DNA of 64,000 bases from Saccharopolyspora elongata (GTDB lineage: Bacteria; Actinomycetota; Actinomycetes; Mycobacteriales; Pseudonocardiaceae). Location of the stretch: assembly GCF_004348985.1 (NCBI RefSeq), contig NZ_SMKW01000030.1, forward strand, positions 49,452 through 113,451, given 5' to 3'. Under the pieces are notes generated by a model that ran no database searches, was not told where the DNA came from, and saw only the letters and a list, made by a program, of their open reading frames with translations. Positions 32,679 through 40,189 of this stretch are shown in pieces. Each line of letters opens with the position of its first letter. The first letter of the stretch is position 1. Both the position numbers and the translations under genes were made by a program.

Positions 32679-34606
32679 ACGGCCAGATCAGCGGCGCTGC
32701 GCTCGCGACCGCGCTGTTCGCGCTGGTGGTCGCGGCGCTGTTCCGCCGCCACCGGAAGCGGCGTGAGCGGCTCGCCGCGGGAGCTCCGAAGCGCCGCGCG
32801 TTCGCGCTCGTCGCCGGCCTGATCGCCATCCAGGCGCTGATCGGGGCCCCGGCCTGGGGTCAGGGCCTGGACTGCAAGGAAGCGCCGAACCCGGAGCGCC
32901 CCGGCTCGGGCATGGTCGGCGCGCTGGACCCCGCGCCGATGGGCGTCGGGAACCCGGGCAGCGCCTACGACGAGGTCGGCTACGCGGGGCTGGTCTGGCA
33001 CACCTACGACCTGGGCTGCGGCCCGCAGGGCGTGACCAACCCGAACGCGCTGGTCGACACGTGGCTCGGCAACGAGATGTTCAACATCGCCAAGAACCTC
33101 GTCGGCGCGACCAACGGCCTGCACTACGCGCTGCTCAACGGCGACCTGATGGACCCGCTGGACGACGTCATCGCCACCGGCACCGTCGCGCTCTACGACA
33201 GCGTGTTCACCCCGTGGTTCGGGCTGGTCGCGCTGGTGCTGGCGATAGTGCTGTTCCGCTACATCTGGTCGGGTGACCTGGCCTCCATCGGCAAGCGCGG
33301 CATGTGGGCGCTGGCCGGGCTGTGGTTCGCCTCCGCGACCTACCTGACGCCGCTGGTCTACACGCATGCACTGGACGACGTGGTGATCACCGGGACATCG
33401 GCGGTGCAGGCCGGGTTCCTGCGGGAGGTCGGCGTCGACGAGAGCAACGCCCTGCCCACGCTGCTGCACGACCAGGTCATCTACCGCAACTGGCTGCGCG
33501 GGGAGTTCGGCTCTCCCGATTCGCCGCAGGCAAAGGAGCTCGGCCGGGAACTGCTGCGCGCCCAGTCGTGGACCAAGCAGGAGGTCAACGCCGGGGCCGA
33601 CGCCGGTTCGCCGGAACCGAAGAAGCAGGCGTTCGAGGACGTCGCCGGGAAGATGGGCAGCTCCTACGGCTACTTCCAGGGCGTCGACGGCAGCCGCGTC
33701 GGCGCCGGGGTGCTGGCGCTGGTGCAGGGCTTCTCCTACGCGGCGTTCCAGCTGCTGGCCAAGGCGACCATCCTGCTCGCCCAAGTGCTGCTGCGGGTGC
33801 TGATCCTGGCCGGGCCACTGATCGGCCTGGTGGCGCTGATCTACCACCAAGTGCTGCGCACGATCGGCCGGGTGGCCGGCGCGGCGGTGCTCAACGTGGT
33901 CATGATCTCGGCGCTGGCCGGCCTGCACACCCTCATCCTGACCTGGGTCTTCGACCCGCTGCGCGGTTTCTCCGCGCTCACCCAGATCCTGCTGGCCGCG
34001 CTGGTGACGATCGTGTTCCTGCTGGTCGCCAAGCCCGTTCGGCGGATCGGCCAGATGGTCCAGCTGTCGGTGGGCACCGTCAGCCGCGCCGTTCCGCGCG
34101 CCCCGCAGGGCTTGTTCTCGCGGTTCCGCGGGCGCCCCAAGCAGGACGAAGAGGGCGGCAACTTCTGGGACCAGGTCCGCGACATGGATCCCGACGAGGA
34201 GTCCGGGACGCCGCAGCGCGGCCGCTGGCGGAGCCGGCCGGAGGCGCAGCACATGTCGGTCGCGACCGCGCAGCGGTTGGACCGCGACGCGCCGCCGGCG
34301 GTCGCGTCGGGCGCGAGCGCCGCTCTGCCCATCGGAGGCGCGGTGCGCCGACCGGGTGGTGCGGCGGCGCTGCCGGAGGCGCGGAGCACGAGCCGAGTCG
34401 TCGATACCAACCCGGTGGCGGATGCCAAATGGGATGGGATCGACGAAGATCCGGTGCTGATCCCGTCGCGCACGGCGGGCTCCCCGGTGCCCGGCCCAGC
34501 GGCGGAGCCGCCGGGACCGCGCAGAGCGGAGATGGAGGTCGTGGCCGGCCGTCCGGTCTACGTGGTCTACCGGCCGTCCCGAGGCCTGGAGGTCGCAGAT
34601 GGCTGA
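32675..34606 (+). CDS. VirB6/TcpH-like polytopic membrane protein, 643 aa
   Basis: An N-terminal segment AFALVAGLIAIQALIGAPAW precedes an extracytoplasmic region with Cys residues (GLDCKEAP, LGCGPQGV). Further helices lie at ~185-205, ~210-230, and a cluster ~340-460 (GLVALIYHQVLRTIGRVAGA, ILLAALVTIVFLLVAKPV). A basic, disordered cytosolic tail of ~170 residues closes it. This is the architecture of the large channel subunit of Tcp/Tn916-type conjugation systems (TcpH) and VirB6. Start overlaps the VirB4 stop. Its last codons, GATGGCTGA, abut copy 3 of the structured repeat. Confidence 0.78.
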   Translation: MNGQISGAALATALFALVVAALFRRHRKRRERLAAGAPKRRAFALVAGLIAIQALIGAPAWGQGLDCKEAPNPERPGSGMVGALDPAPMGVGNPGSAYDEVGYAGLVWHTYDLGCGPQGVTNPNALVDTWLGNEMFNIAKNLVGATNGLHYALLNGDLMDPLDDVIATGTVALYDSVFTPWFGLVALVLAIVLFRYIWSGDLASIGKRGMWALAGLWFASATYLTPLVYTHALDDVVITGTSAVQAGFLREVGVDESNALPTLLHDQVIYRNWLRGEFGSPDSPQAKELGRELLRAQSWTKQEVNAGADAGSPEPKKQAFEDVAGKMGSSYGYFQGVDGSRVGAGVLALVQGFSYAAFQLLAKATILLAQVLLRVLILAGPLIGLVALIYHQVLRTIGRVAGAAVLNVVMISALAGLHTLILTWVFDPLRGFSALTQILLAALVTIVFLLVAKPVRRIGQMVQLSVGTVSRAVPRAPQGLFSRFRGRPKQDEEGGNFWDQVRDMDPDEESGTPQRGRWRSRPEAQHMSVATAQRLDRDAPPAVASGASAALPIGGAVRRPGGAAALPEARSTSRVVDTNPVADAKWDGIDEDPVLIPSRTAGSPVPGPAAEPPGPRRAEMEVVAGRPVYVVYRPSRGLEVADG

Positions 34607-34848
34607 GGATTTGTCGACGGGCTCGTTTTGCGTGGCGGTGCGGGTGGCGGCCCCCCTGCGGGAATCACGGTCGTCTTCTCGCTGTGGGATCCCCGACATC
34701 ATGAATGCCAATTCACCACGTCGGGGACTGGCCTCGCCAAGAACCCCTGCGGGGTGGGAACCGCCTGAGAACCCGCGGCGGTGCGAGTGGCGTAGGCGGG
34801 CCAAGCGGCTTCGCCGCTTCGAAGGTGGCACCTGGCGCAAGAGGGGGA
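34607..34848 (-). mobile_element. Structured dispersed repeat, copy 3 (inverted)
   Basis: The repeat lies in reverse orientation between the VirB6-like and VirB8-like genes. Read on the minus strand, it has AAGCGGC-GAA-GCCGCTT (identical to copy 1), ACCCC-GC-AGGGGT, and a very strong TCCCCGAC..GTCGGGGA around TGAAT-TGGC-ATTCA, followed by ACCCGCACCGCCACGCA. GCTGA flanks it at 34602-34606 and 34849-34853. On the plus strand an ORF from 34599 (ATGGCTGA overlap with the previous stop) runs through the whole element for 84 codons and its stop overlaps the next ATG. That ORF is not similar to any protein I recognise. Confidence 0.72.
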
Positions 34849-34852
34849 GCTG

Positions 34853-35431
34853 ATGCCGATCCGGACGCACCGTGGGCGGGCCGCGGTGTACCGCAGGTTG
34901 TGGGGCTGGCCGCTGCGCTCTCCGAAGCACTTGGTGGGCGCGGTCATCGTGCTCGCCGTGGTGGCCACGGGCATCGGCTACCTGCTGCCCGAGCCGCCGC
35001 CGAGCTCGAACATGGCCGCTTCCCGCACCACGGCCCCCCAGCACTCCGCGGTGGTGCCGCCGCCGACCCGGACGAAGGCGCCGCCGACGATCTCGGTGCC
35101 GCAGGCCGCCCCGGTGCCGGTCGCCCCGGATCCCGCCGGGCTGGCCATCGTCGCGCAGTGGGGCAAGGCGTGGGTGGACCACCCCGTCGGCGCCGACCGC
35201 CAGCAGTGGCTGGCCAAGCTCCGCCCGTACACCACCGACGAGTTCCTCACCGAGATGTCGTCGGTGGACCCGAGCAACGCGGGCAACGTGATCACCGGCG
35301 CGGCCAGCGCGGTCAGCTCCACCTCGGGCTCGATGGTGGTGCGGCTGCCGACCGACATCGGTGCGCTGGCGGTGACCGTGAACAAGACCCCGGCCGGTTG
35401 GCGAGTCGCCCAGTACGACAAGGAAGGCTGA
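34853..35431 (+). CDS. VirB8/TcpC-like bitopic membrane protein, 192 aa
   Basis: A basic N-terminus is followed by one membrane helix (~30-46, VGAVIVLAVVATGIGYLL), a Pro/Thr-rich linker (~50-90) and a C-terminal domain of ~100 residues with AIVAQWGKAWVDHPV and ALAVTVNKTPAGWRVAQYD. The last part looks like an NTF2-like fold, as in VirB8 and TcpC, which scaffold the channel outside the membrane. ATG at 34853 follows GAGGGGGAG. The next gene starts 1 nt after its stop. Confidence 0.75.
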   Translation: MPIRTHRGRAAVYRRLWGWPLRSPKHLVGAVIVLAVVATGIGYLLPEPPPSSNMAASRTTAPQHSAVVPPPTRTKAPPTISVPQAAPVPVAPDPAGLAIVAQWGKAWVDHPVGADRQQWLAKLRPYTTDEFLTEMSSVDPSNAGNVITGAASAVSSTSGSMVVRLPTDIGALAVTVNKTPAGWRVAQYDKEG

Positions 35432-35432
35432 C

Positions 35433-36527
35433 ATGCGGAAGCTCGTGGTTGCGGTCGTCGTGCTCGCGGGTTTCGCAGGTCTGATCGGCATCGGCGCGGT
35501 GACCGCGCTACTAGTCGGCAGCGGCGGTCGCGGCGCAGGCTGGTCGAATTGCAGCGCCGACCTGGGGCCGTGGGGCGACGGCCAGGGACGCGGGGAGCGG
35601 GACGCCTCGACGCTCTCCGACGAGTCGGTCGGCATCGCCCAGCGCATCATCGAGATCGGCAAGCAGCGCGGCCTGCCGCCGCGGGCCTGGCAGATCGCCA
35701 TCCAGGCGGGCAAGACCGAGTCGAACCTGGCGAACCTGTTCCACGGCGACCGGGACTCGCTGGGCATCTTCCAGATGCGGCCGTCCATGGGCTGGGGCAC
35801 GGTGCAGCAGGTCACCGACGTGGACTACCAGATCAACAAGTTCTACGACGTGCTGCTCGCGGTGCCCGGCTGGGAGGAGATGCGGCCCGGCGAGGCCGCC
35901 CAGCGGGTGGAGCGCTCGGCGTTCCCGCTGCGCTACCACAAGTGGGAGCCGATGGCGGCGCACCTGGTGAGCGTGGAGGGCGATGTCGAGGGCATCAGCG
36001 CCTGCGAGGACCTGCCCAGCGCGGGCGTGCTCGCCGATCAGGCCATCAAGTACGCCCAGACCCAGCTCGGCAAGCCGTACGTGTGGGGCGCGGCGGGGCC
36101 GAACTCCTTCGACTGCTCGGGCCTGACGCAGCAGGCGTGGAAGGCGGCCGGGGTGGAGATCCCGAAGTACTCGCAGACGCAGTACTTCCAGGGCGGCGTG
36201 CACGTCCCGCTGTCCCAGGCGCAGCCCGGTGACCTGGTGTTCTGGGGCTACGGCCGGGACCCGAAGGGCATCCACCACGTGGCGCTGTACCTGGGCGACA
36301 ACGAGGTCCTGCACGCGCCGCAGCCCGGCGAATCAGTCGAGGTGACGAAGCTGTGGGACGGCGGTCAGCTGCTGCCCACGGTGGTGCGCCCGGCAACCGA
36401 TCCACCGCCGGCGGCCCAGACCGCGCCGCCGTCGACCGCGCCGGTTCCGCCTGCCGACGCGCCTGCACCGCCTGGCGACACGCCGTCGACGGGCGTCCAA
36501 GCTCCTGCCGCCGGGGGTGCGCGGTAG
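35433..36527 (+). CDS. Bifunctional cell-wall hydrolase (lysozyme-like plus NlpC/P60), VirB1/CwlT-like, 364 aa
   Basis: After an N-terminal membrane anchor (~2-28), a lysozyme-like domain has AIQAGKTESNLANLFHGDRD with the probable catalytic Glu96 and LGIFQMRPSMGWGT. The NlpC/P60 domain follows with YVWGAAGPNSFDCSGLTQQ (Cys228), GDLVFWGYG and GIHHVALYLG (His ~282). A Pro/Ala-rich tail of ~60 residues ends it. Two-domain wall hydrolases of this kind (CwlT of ICEBs1, Orf14 of Tn916, TcpG) open peptidoglycan for conjugation channels. Start ATG is 1 nt after the previous stop. Confidence 0.9.
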   Translation: MRKLVVAVVVLAGFAGLIGIGAVTALLVGSGGRGAGWSNCSADLGPWGDGQGRGERDASTLSDESVGIAQRIIEIGKQRGLPPRAWQIAIQAGKTESNLANLFHGDRDSLGIFQMRPSMGWGTVQQVTDVDYQINKFYDVLLAVPGWEEMRPGEAAQRVERSAFPLRYHKWEPMAAHLVSVEGDVEGISACEDLPSAGVLADQAIKYAQTQLGKPYVWGAAGPNSFDCSGLTQQAWKAAGVEIPKYSQTQYFQGGVHVPLSQAQPGDLVFWGYGRDPKGIHHVALYLGDNEVLHAPQPGESVEVTKLWDGGQLLPTVVRPATDPPPAAQTAPPSTAPVPPADAPAPPGDTPSTGVQAPAAGGAR

Positions 36528-36570
36528 GTAAGAATGGCGGCGGCCTGCTGACCTTCGGAAAGGGTTGACC

Positions 36571-37029
36571 ATGTTCACACCAGACCCGATTCCGCGGCCG
36601 TCCGGTCCGCCCGCGTCGAGCACTCCGCTCGGGGACTACCTGGCCCGGCCCCTGCCCGGCGTGGACGCCGGGTACGCGGTGCTGCCGCGATCGCTGGCCG
36701 AGGCGATGCCCCTGCCGTGGCAGCACCAGATGAGCAACCTGCTGGCGGAGTTCCACCAGGCGTTCGGGCACCTGCAGTGGCCGGTGTACCGGGTGGTCCC
36801 GTCCCGCTACGAGCGGCTGGTGGATCTCGACGACGACCAGCTCGCCGAGGTCGGGTGCACCGTCGAGGTCGACGACAACGGCGAGCTGGAGTACCGGGTG
36901 CGGGACGGGCGCCGCATCGACAACCCGGAGACGCACCAGGTGCTGGTGTCCTGCCTGGACCCGATCCCGAGGCAGACACCCGGCGGCTCGCAGCCGACCC
37001 CGGCGGCGCCGCCACCGCCGGCCTGGTGA
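36571..37029 (+). CDS. Conserved-looking protein of unknown function, 152 aa
   Basis: No family recognised. The protein is soluble, Pro-rich at both ends, with a central acidic region (ERLVDLDDDQLAEVGCTVEV) and AMPLPWQHQMSNLLAEFHQA. It lies 43 bp after the cell-wall hydrolase gene in the same direction, so it may belong to the secretion-like operon. ATG at 36571 is preceded by GGAAAGGG (36557-36564) with 6 nt spacing. Confidence 0.75.
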   Translation: MFTPDPIPRPSGPPASSTPLGDYLARPLPGVDAGYAVLPRSLAEAMPLPWQHQMSNLLAEFHQAFGHLQWPVYRVVPSRYERLVDLDDDQLAEVGCTVEVDDNGELEYRVRDGRRIDNPETHQVLVSCLDPIPRQTPGGSQPTPAAPPPPAW

Positions 37030-37099
37030 GGTTGGGACATCCCGGTCGTGTCGCCGCCTGGCGCGTGACAGGTGCGCGCCGTCGTGCGAGGCTCGATGC

Positions 37100-37285
37100 A
37101 TGGGGCGCGGAAGTTGGTACTTCTGTTTGACGCATCGGCAGGTCGAGCCGAAGGCGGGTTGCCGGGCTGCGGAGCGCCTGGGGCCGTACCCGGACCGGGA
37201 CACAGCGGCTCGCGCGCTCGAGATAGCCGAGGAGCGTACCAAGGCGGCCGACGAGGCCGACCAGCGCTGGAACAGCGAGGACTGA
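37100..37285 (+). CDS. Small SPOR-like actinobacterial protein, 61 aa
   Basis: MGRGSWYFCLTHRQVEPKAG followed by CRAAERLGPYPDRDTAARAL resembles a family of short actinomycete proteins with a Cys/His pair and a LGPY-x-(S/D)-x-x-x-A pattern like half a SPOR domain. No function is known. It sits directly in front of the RNB ribonuclease gene (4 nt gap), so the two are likely co-transcribed. Confidence 0.7.
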   Translation: MGRGSWYFCLTHRQVEPKAGCRAAERLGPYPDRDTAARALEIAEERTKAADEADQRWNSED

Positions 37286-37289
37286 GCTC

Positions 37290-38753
37290 GTGGCGGCGGC
37301 GGGGACCTCACCGGGTGGCACCGGAGTTGCCGCCGCCTTACCGACCGGCCGAAGCAGGCCGGAGCTGGGCTTGGATTTCTCGGCGATCCGCGCCGAGCTG
37401 GCGTTGCCCGTCGACTACCCGACCGCCGCGCTGGCCGAGGTCGAGCAGACCGTCGCGCAGCAGGTGCCGACCGGCGCGCGGGTGGACGCCACGGACCTGC
37501 CGCTGGTGACCGTCGATCCGCCCGGTGCGAAGGACCTCGACCAGGCGGTGCTGGTCCAGCGGCGGCGCGGCGGCTACCGGATCCACTATGCGATCGCCGA
37601 CGTTGCCGCGTTCGTGGCGCCCGGCGGCGCGCTGGACGTGGAGGCTCGGCGGCGCGGGCAGACGCTCTACCTGCCGGACGGCAACATTCCGCTGCACCCG
37701 ACGCGGCTGTCCGAAGACGCCGCGAGCCTGCTGCCGGATCAGGTGCGAGCGGCGGTGCTGTGGACGATCGACCTGGATTCCGACGGTCTGCCGGTGCGCG
37801 TGGACGTCCGGCGGGCGCTGGTGCGGTCGGTCGCGCAGCTGGATTACGACGGGGTGCAGCGCTCGCTGCGGCTCGGCGTCCCGCATCCGTCCATCGAGCT
37901 GCTGCCGGAGGTCGGGCGGCTGCGCCGGGAGCAGGCGGTGCTGCGCGGCGCGATCGAACTCGGCCTGCCCGAGCAGCAGGTGGAATCCGATGGGGGCGGT
38001 GGGTGGCGGCTGGTGTTGCGGCCGCGGCTGGTGGTCGAGGCGTGGAACGCCGAGATCTCGCTGCTCACCGGCATGTGCGCGGCGGAGATGATGCTGTCGG
38101 CCGGGATCGGCGTGCTGCGCACGGTGCCCGATCCGGAGCCGGAGACGGTGGCCGGGCTGCGCCGGTCGGCGACCCGGCTCGGCGTGCACTGGCCGGTGGA
38201 CACGCCGCCCGCGGCCGCGCTCGCCGGGCTCGACCCGATCCGCCCGGAGGCGCTGGCCGTGCACGTGGCGGCGACCCGCCTGCTTCGCGGCGCCGGCTAC
38301 ACCGCCTTCGGTGACGGGGCGCCGGCCAAGGCCAACCACGCGGGCATCGGAGCCTCGTACGCGCACGTCACGGCCCCGCTGCGGCGACTGGTAGATCGCT
38401 ACAGCGCCGAGGTCTGCCTGGCGGTGGCATCGGACCGGGAAGTACCGGAGTGGGTGCACGAGGCGCTGACCGGGCTGCCTTCGGCGATGGGCAGCTCCGA
38501 CCGGGTGGCCGGGCAGGTGGAGCGGGCCTGCATCGCGCAGGCGCAGGCCTGGTCGCTGGCGTCGCGGGTCGGCGAGGAGTTCGCCGCGACGGTGCTGCGG
38601 GTGCCCAACGGCACGGCCGGCGAGGTGTTCGTGGCCGATCCGCCGGTCATCGCGCGGTGCAGCGGTACCGGCCTCGGCGAGGGCCAGCAGGTCCGGGTGC
38701 GGCTCGTGGAGGCCGATCCGGTGCGCCGCGACGTCGCGTTCGAAGTGGCCTGA
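37290..38753 (+). CDS. RNB-domain ribonuclease (RNase II/R type), 487 aa
   Basis: The catalytic core of RNase II-type 3'-5' exoribonucleases is seen at residues ~72-160: VDPPGAKDLDQAVLVQRR carries the metal-binding Asp residues, followed by IHYAIADVAAFVAPGGALD and RGQTLYLPDGNIPLHPTRL. HAGIGASYAHVTAPLRRLVD is the conserved downstream motif. At 487 residues it lacks the long N-terminal cold-shock domains and clear S1 extensions of RNase R, a short form common in actinomycetes. The GTG at 37290 is chosen by its 4-nt distance from the previous stop. Confidence 0.92.
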   Translation: MAAAGTSPGGTGVAAALPTGRSRPELGLDFSAIRAELALPVDYPTAALAEVEQTVAQQVPTGARVDATDLPLVTVDPPGAKDLDQAVLVQRRRGGYRIHYAIADVAAFVAPGGALDVEARRRGQTLYLPDGNIPLHPTRLSEDAASLLPDQVRAAVLWTIDLDSDGLPVRVDVRRALVRSVAQLDYDGVQRSLRLGVPHPSIELLPEVGRLRREQAVLRGAIELGLPEQQVESDGGGGWRLVLRPRLVVEAWNAEISLLTGMCAAEMMLSAGIGVLRTVPDPEPETVAGLRRSATRLGVHWPVDTPPAAALAGLDPIRPEALAVHVAATRLLRGAGYTAFGDGAPAKANHAGIGASYAHVTAPLRRLVDRYSAEVCLAVASDREVPEWVHEALTGLPSAMGSSDRVAGQVERACIAQAQAWSLASRVGEEFAATVLRVPNGTAGEVFVADPPVIARCSGTGLGEGQQVRVRLVEADPVRRDVAFEVA

Positions 38754-38831
38754 CCCACACCCCGTGGCGAATTGCTCTCCTCGGGTCGATCGTGGATTGC
38801 ACACGGTCGATGGCGACGAAAGGGGCCGAGG

Positions 38832-39497
38832 GTGGCTGAGGTGCGGGAGATGACGGTCGGAGTGCTGGGTGGCACCGGTGCGCAGGGCCGAGGGCTGGCG
38901 ATCCGGTGGGCGAAGGCGGGCCTGAAGGTCGTGATCGGCTCGCGCAACGCCGAGCGCGCCCAGCAGGCGGCGGCCGAGATCGTCGAGATCGCGGGAGGTG
39001 ACGTCTCCGGCCAGGACAACGCGGGTTGCGCGGCGGCATCGGACATCGTGCTGGCCGCGCTGCCGTGGGAGGGCCACGCGGAGACGCTGAAGTCGTTGCA
39101 GGCGGAGCTCGCCGGCAAGATCGTGATCGACTGCGTCAACCCGCTCGGCTTCGACAAGAAGGGGCCGTACGCGCTGCCGGTGCCGGAGGGCAGCGCGGCG
39201 CAGCAGGCCGAGCAGCTGCTGCCGGAGTCCCGGGTGACGGCGGCGTTCCACCACGTCTCCGCGGTGACCCTGGCCGATCTCGCGGTCACCCACGTGGACC
39301 TGGACGTCCTGGTGCTCGGCGACGACCGCGAGGCCACCGACGTGGTCCGCGAGCTGGCCGACGTGATCCCGGGCGTGCGCGGCATCTACGGCGGGCGCCT
39401 GCGCAACGCCCACCAGGTGGAGGCGCTCACGGCGAACCTGATCGCGATCAACCGCCGCTACAAGGCGCACGCGGGCCTCCGCATCACCGACGTCTGA
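38832..39497 (+). CDS. npdG: F420-dependent NADP reductase (NADPH:F420 oxidoreductase), 221 aa
   Basis: TVGVLGGTGAQGRGLAIRWA is the NADP-binding Rossmann start, with SRNAERAQ giving the 2'-phosphate-binding Ser-Arg. VLAALPWEGHAETL and VIDCVNPLGFDKKGPY follow, then AAFHHVSAVTLADL, as in archaeal and actinobacterial Fno. The enzyme passes hydride between NADPH and deazaflavin F420, which actinomycetes use widely. GTG at 38832 has AAAGGGG 7 nt upstream. It is transcribed after the ribonuclease gene with a 78-bp gap. Confidence 0.92.
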   Translation: MAEVREMTVGVLGGTGAQGRGLAIRWAKAGLKVVIGSRNAERAQQAAAEIVEIAGGDVSGQDNAGCAAASDIVLAALPWEGHAETLKSLQAELAGKIVIDCVNPLGFDKKGPYALPVPEGSAAQQAEQLLPESRVTAAFHHVSAVTLADLAVTHVDLDVLVLGDDREATDVVRELADVIPGVRGIYGGRLRNAHQVEALTANLIAINRRYKAHAGLRITDV

Positions 39498-39537
39498 TCG
39501 GGCGACGCGCCCACCGCGCGTCACCACCATCGGCCTC

Positions 39538-39591
39538 GATCACCCGGAGCCGGCGCGATTCCTCGGGGAGTCGCACGGGCTCCGGGTGATC
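39538..39591. repeat. 14-bp inverted repeat after npdG
   Basis: GATCACCCGGAGCC (39538-39551) and GGCTCCGGGTGATC (39578-39591) are perfect complements, 26 nt apart. It may terminate npdG or serve as an operator for the following gene. Confidence 0.6.
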
Positions 39592-39657
39592 GGCGTCTTG
39601 CGGCGCGAAATTGTCCCCTGCCGCCGGGCGCGGCACCCTGAGCGGCGGAGGTGGTTC

Positions 39658-40047
39658 GTGGTGCTGCCGGACGAGGCGAGCAGTTGGAACGACGACGAGC
39701 GGGAGCGGGCGGATGCCCTGCTCGACGGGCACACCATCGTGGTCAACGTGCGCAAGGACGGCCCGCACAAGCACCTGGTGCCCTGGCTGGAGGAGCAGGG
39801 TCTGCTGACCTACGTGGGGCACGCCGGACCGCGGCACCACTGGCCGGAGTCGGAGTTCGCCAGCCCGTTCCTCAAGGAGGCGAAGATCGATCGCGAGGCG
39901 ATGGTCCGGCACTACGAGCAGTGGCTGGACGAGCAACCCAACCTGCTCGCGGAGCTCCGCGAGGGCGTGCTGAACGGCCGCGCGCTGGGCTGCTGGTGCG
40001 CGCCCAAGCCGTGCCACGCCGACGTGCTCGCCAAGCGCGCGGGCTGA
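39658..40047 (+). CDS. DUF4326 family protein, 129 aa
   Basis: The C-terminal motif ALGCWCAPKPCHADVLAK and the preceding VRHYEQWLDEQPNLLAELRE are the signature of DUF4326, a small Cys-rich family found in phages and bacteria with no assigned reaction. The Cys-Trp-Cys..Cys-His cluster could bind metal. The GTG at 39658 is preferred, since GGCGGAGG lies 7 nt upstream and the upstream frame overlaps an inverted repeat. A longer form from 39586 is possible. Confidence 0.8.
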   Translation: MVLPDEASSWNDDERERADALLDGHTIVVNVRKDGPHKHLVPWLEEQGLLTYVGHAGPRHHWPESEFASPFLKEAKIDREAMVRHYEQWLDEQPNLLAELREGVLNGRALGCWCAPKPCHADVLAKRAG

Positions 40048-40080
40048 CCGCGCGGCACCGCGCGCAGCGGCCTCGGTAGG

Positions 40081-40153
40081 GCGGCGATTTCGCGCGAAAT
40101 CGCCGCTGGGCACGCGTGGCAGGTGCTGATTTCGCGCGAAATCGCCGCTGGGC
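40081..40153. repeat. Twin perfect palindromes in tandem
   Basis: GATTTCGCGCGAAATC followed by GCCGCTGGGC occurs at 40086-40111 and again at 40128-40153, a 42-bp period. The first is part of a perfect 26-bp palindrome (40081-40106). They lie between the convergent DUF4326 and SDR genes and may terminate both. Confidence 0.8.
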
Positions 40154-40189
40154 GCACGGCCTCGAATCCAGCGCCGTCGATGAGGCTGA

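Noticed and set aside
32609..35815. A 1068-codon minus-strand frame across the secretion-like genes
   Set aside because: It spans several unrelated plus-strand genes and the repeat, and has no recognisable protein motif; it is an antisense shadow.
28462..38753. Integrative conjugative element spanning the secretion-like genes
   Set aside because: No integrase, relaxase, coupling protein, tRNA-side attachment repeat or composition break is seen at either end, and the flanks are ordinary chromosomal genes.
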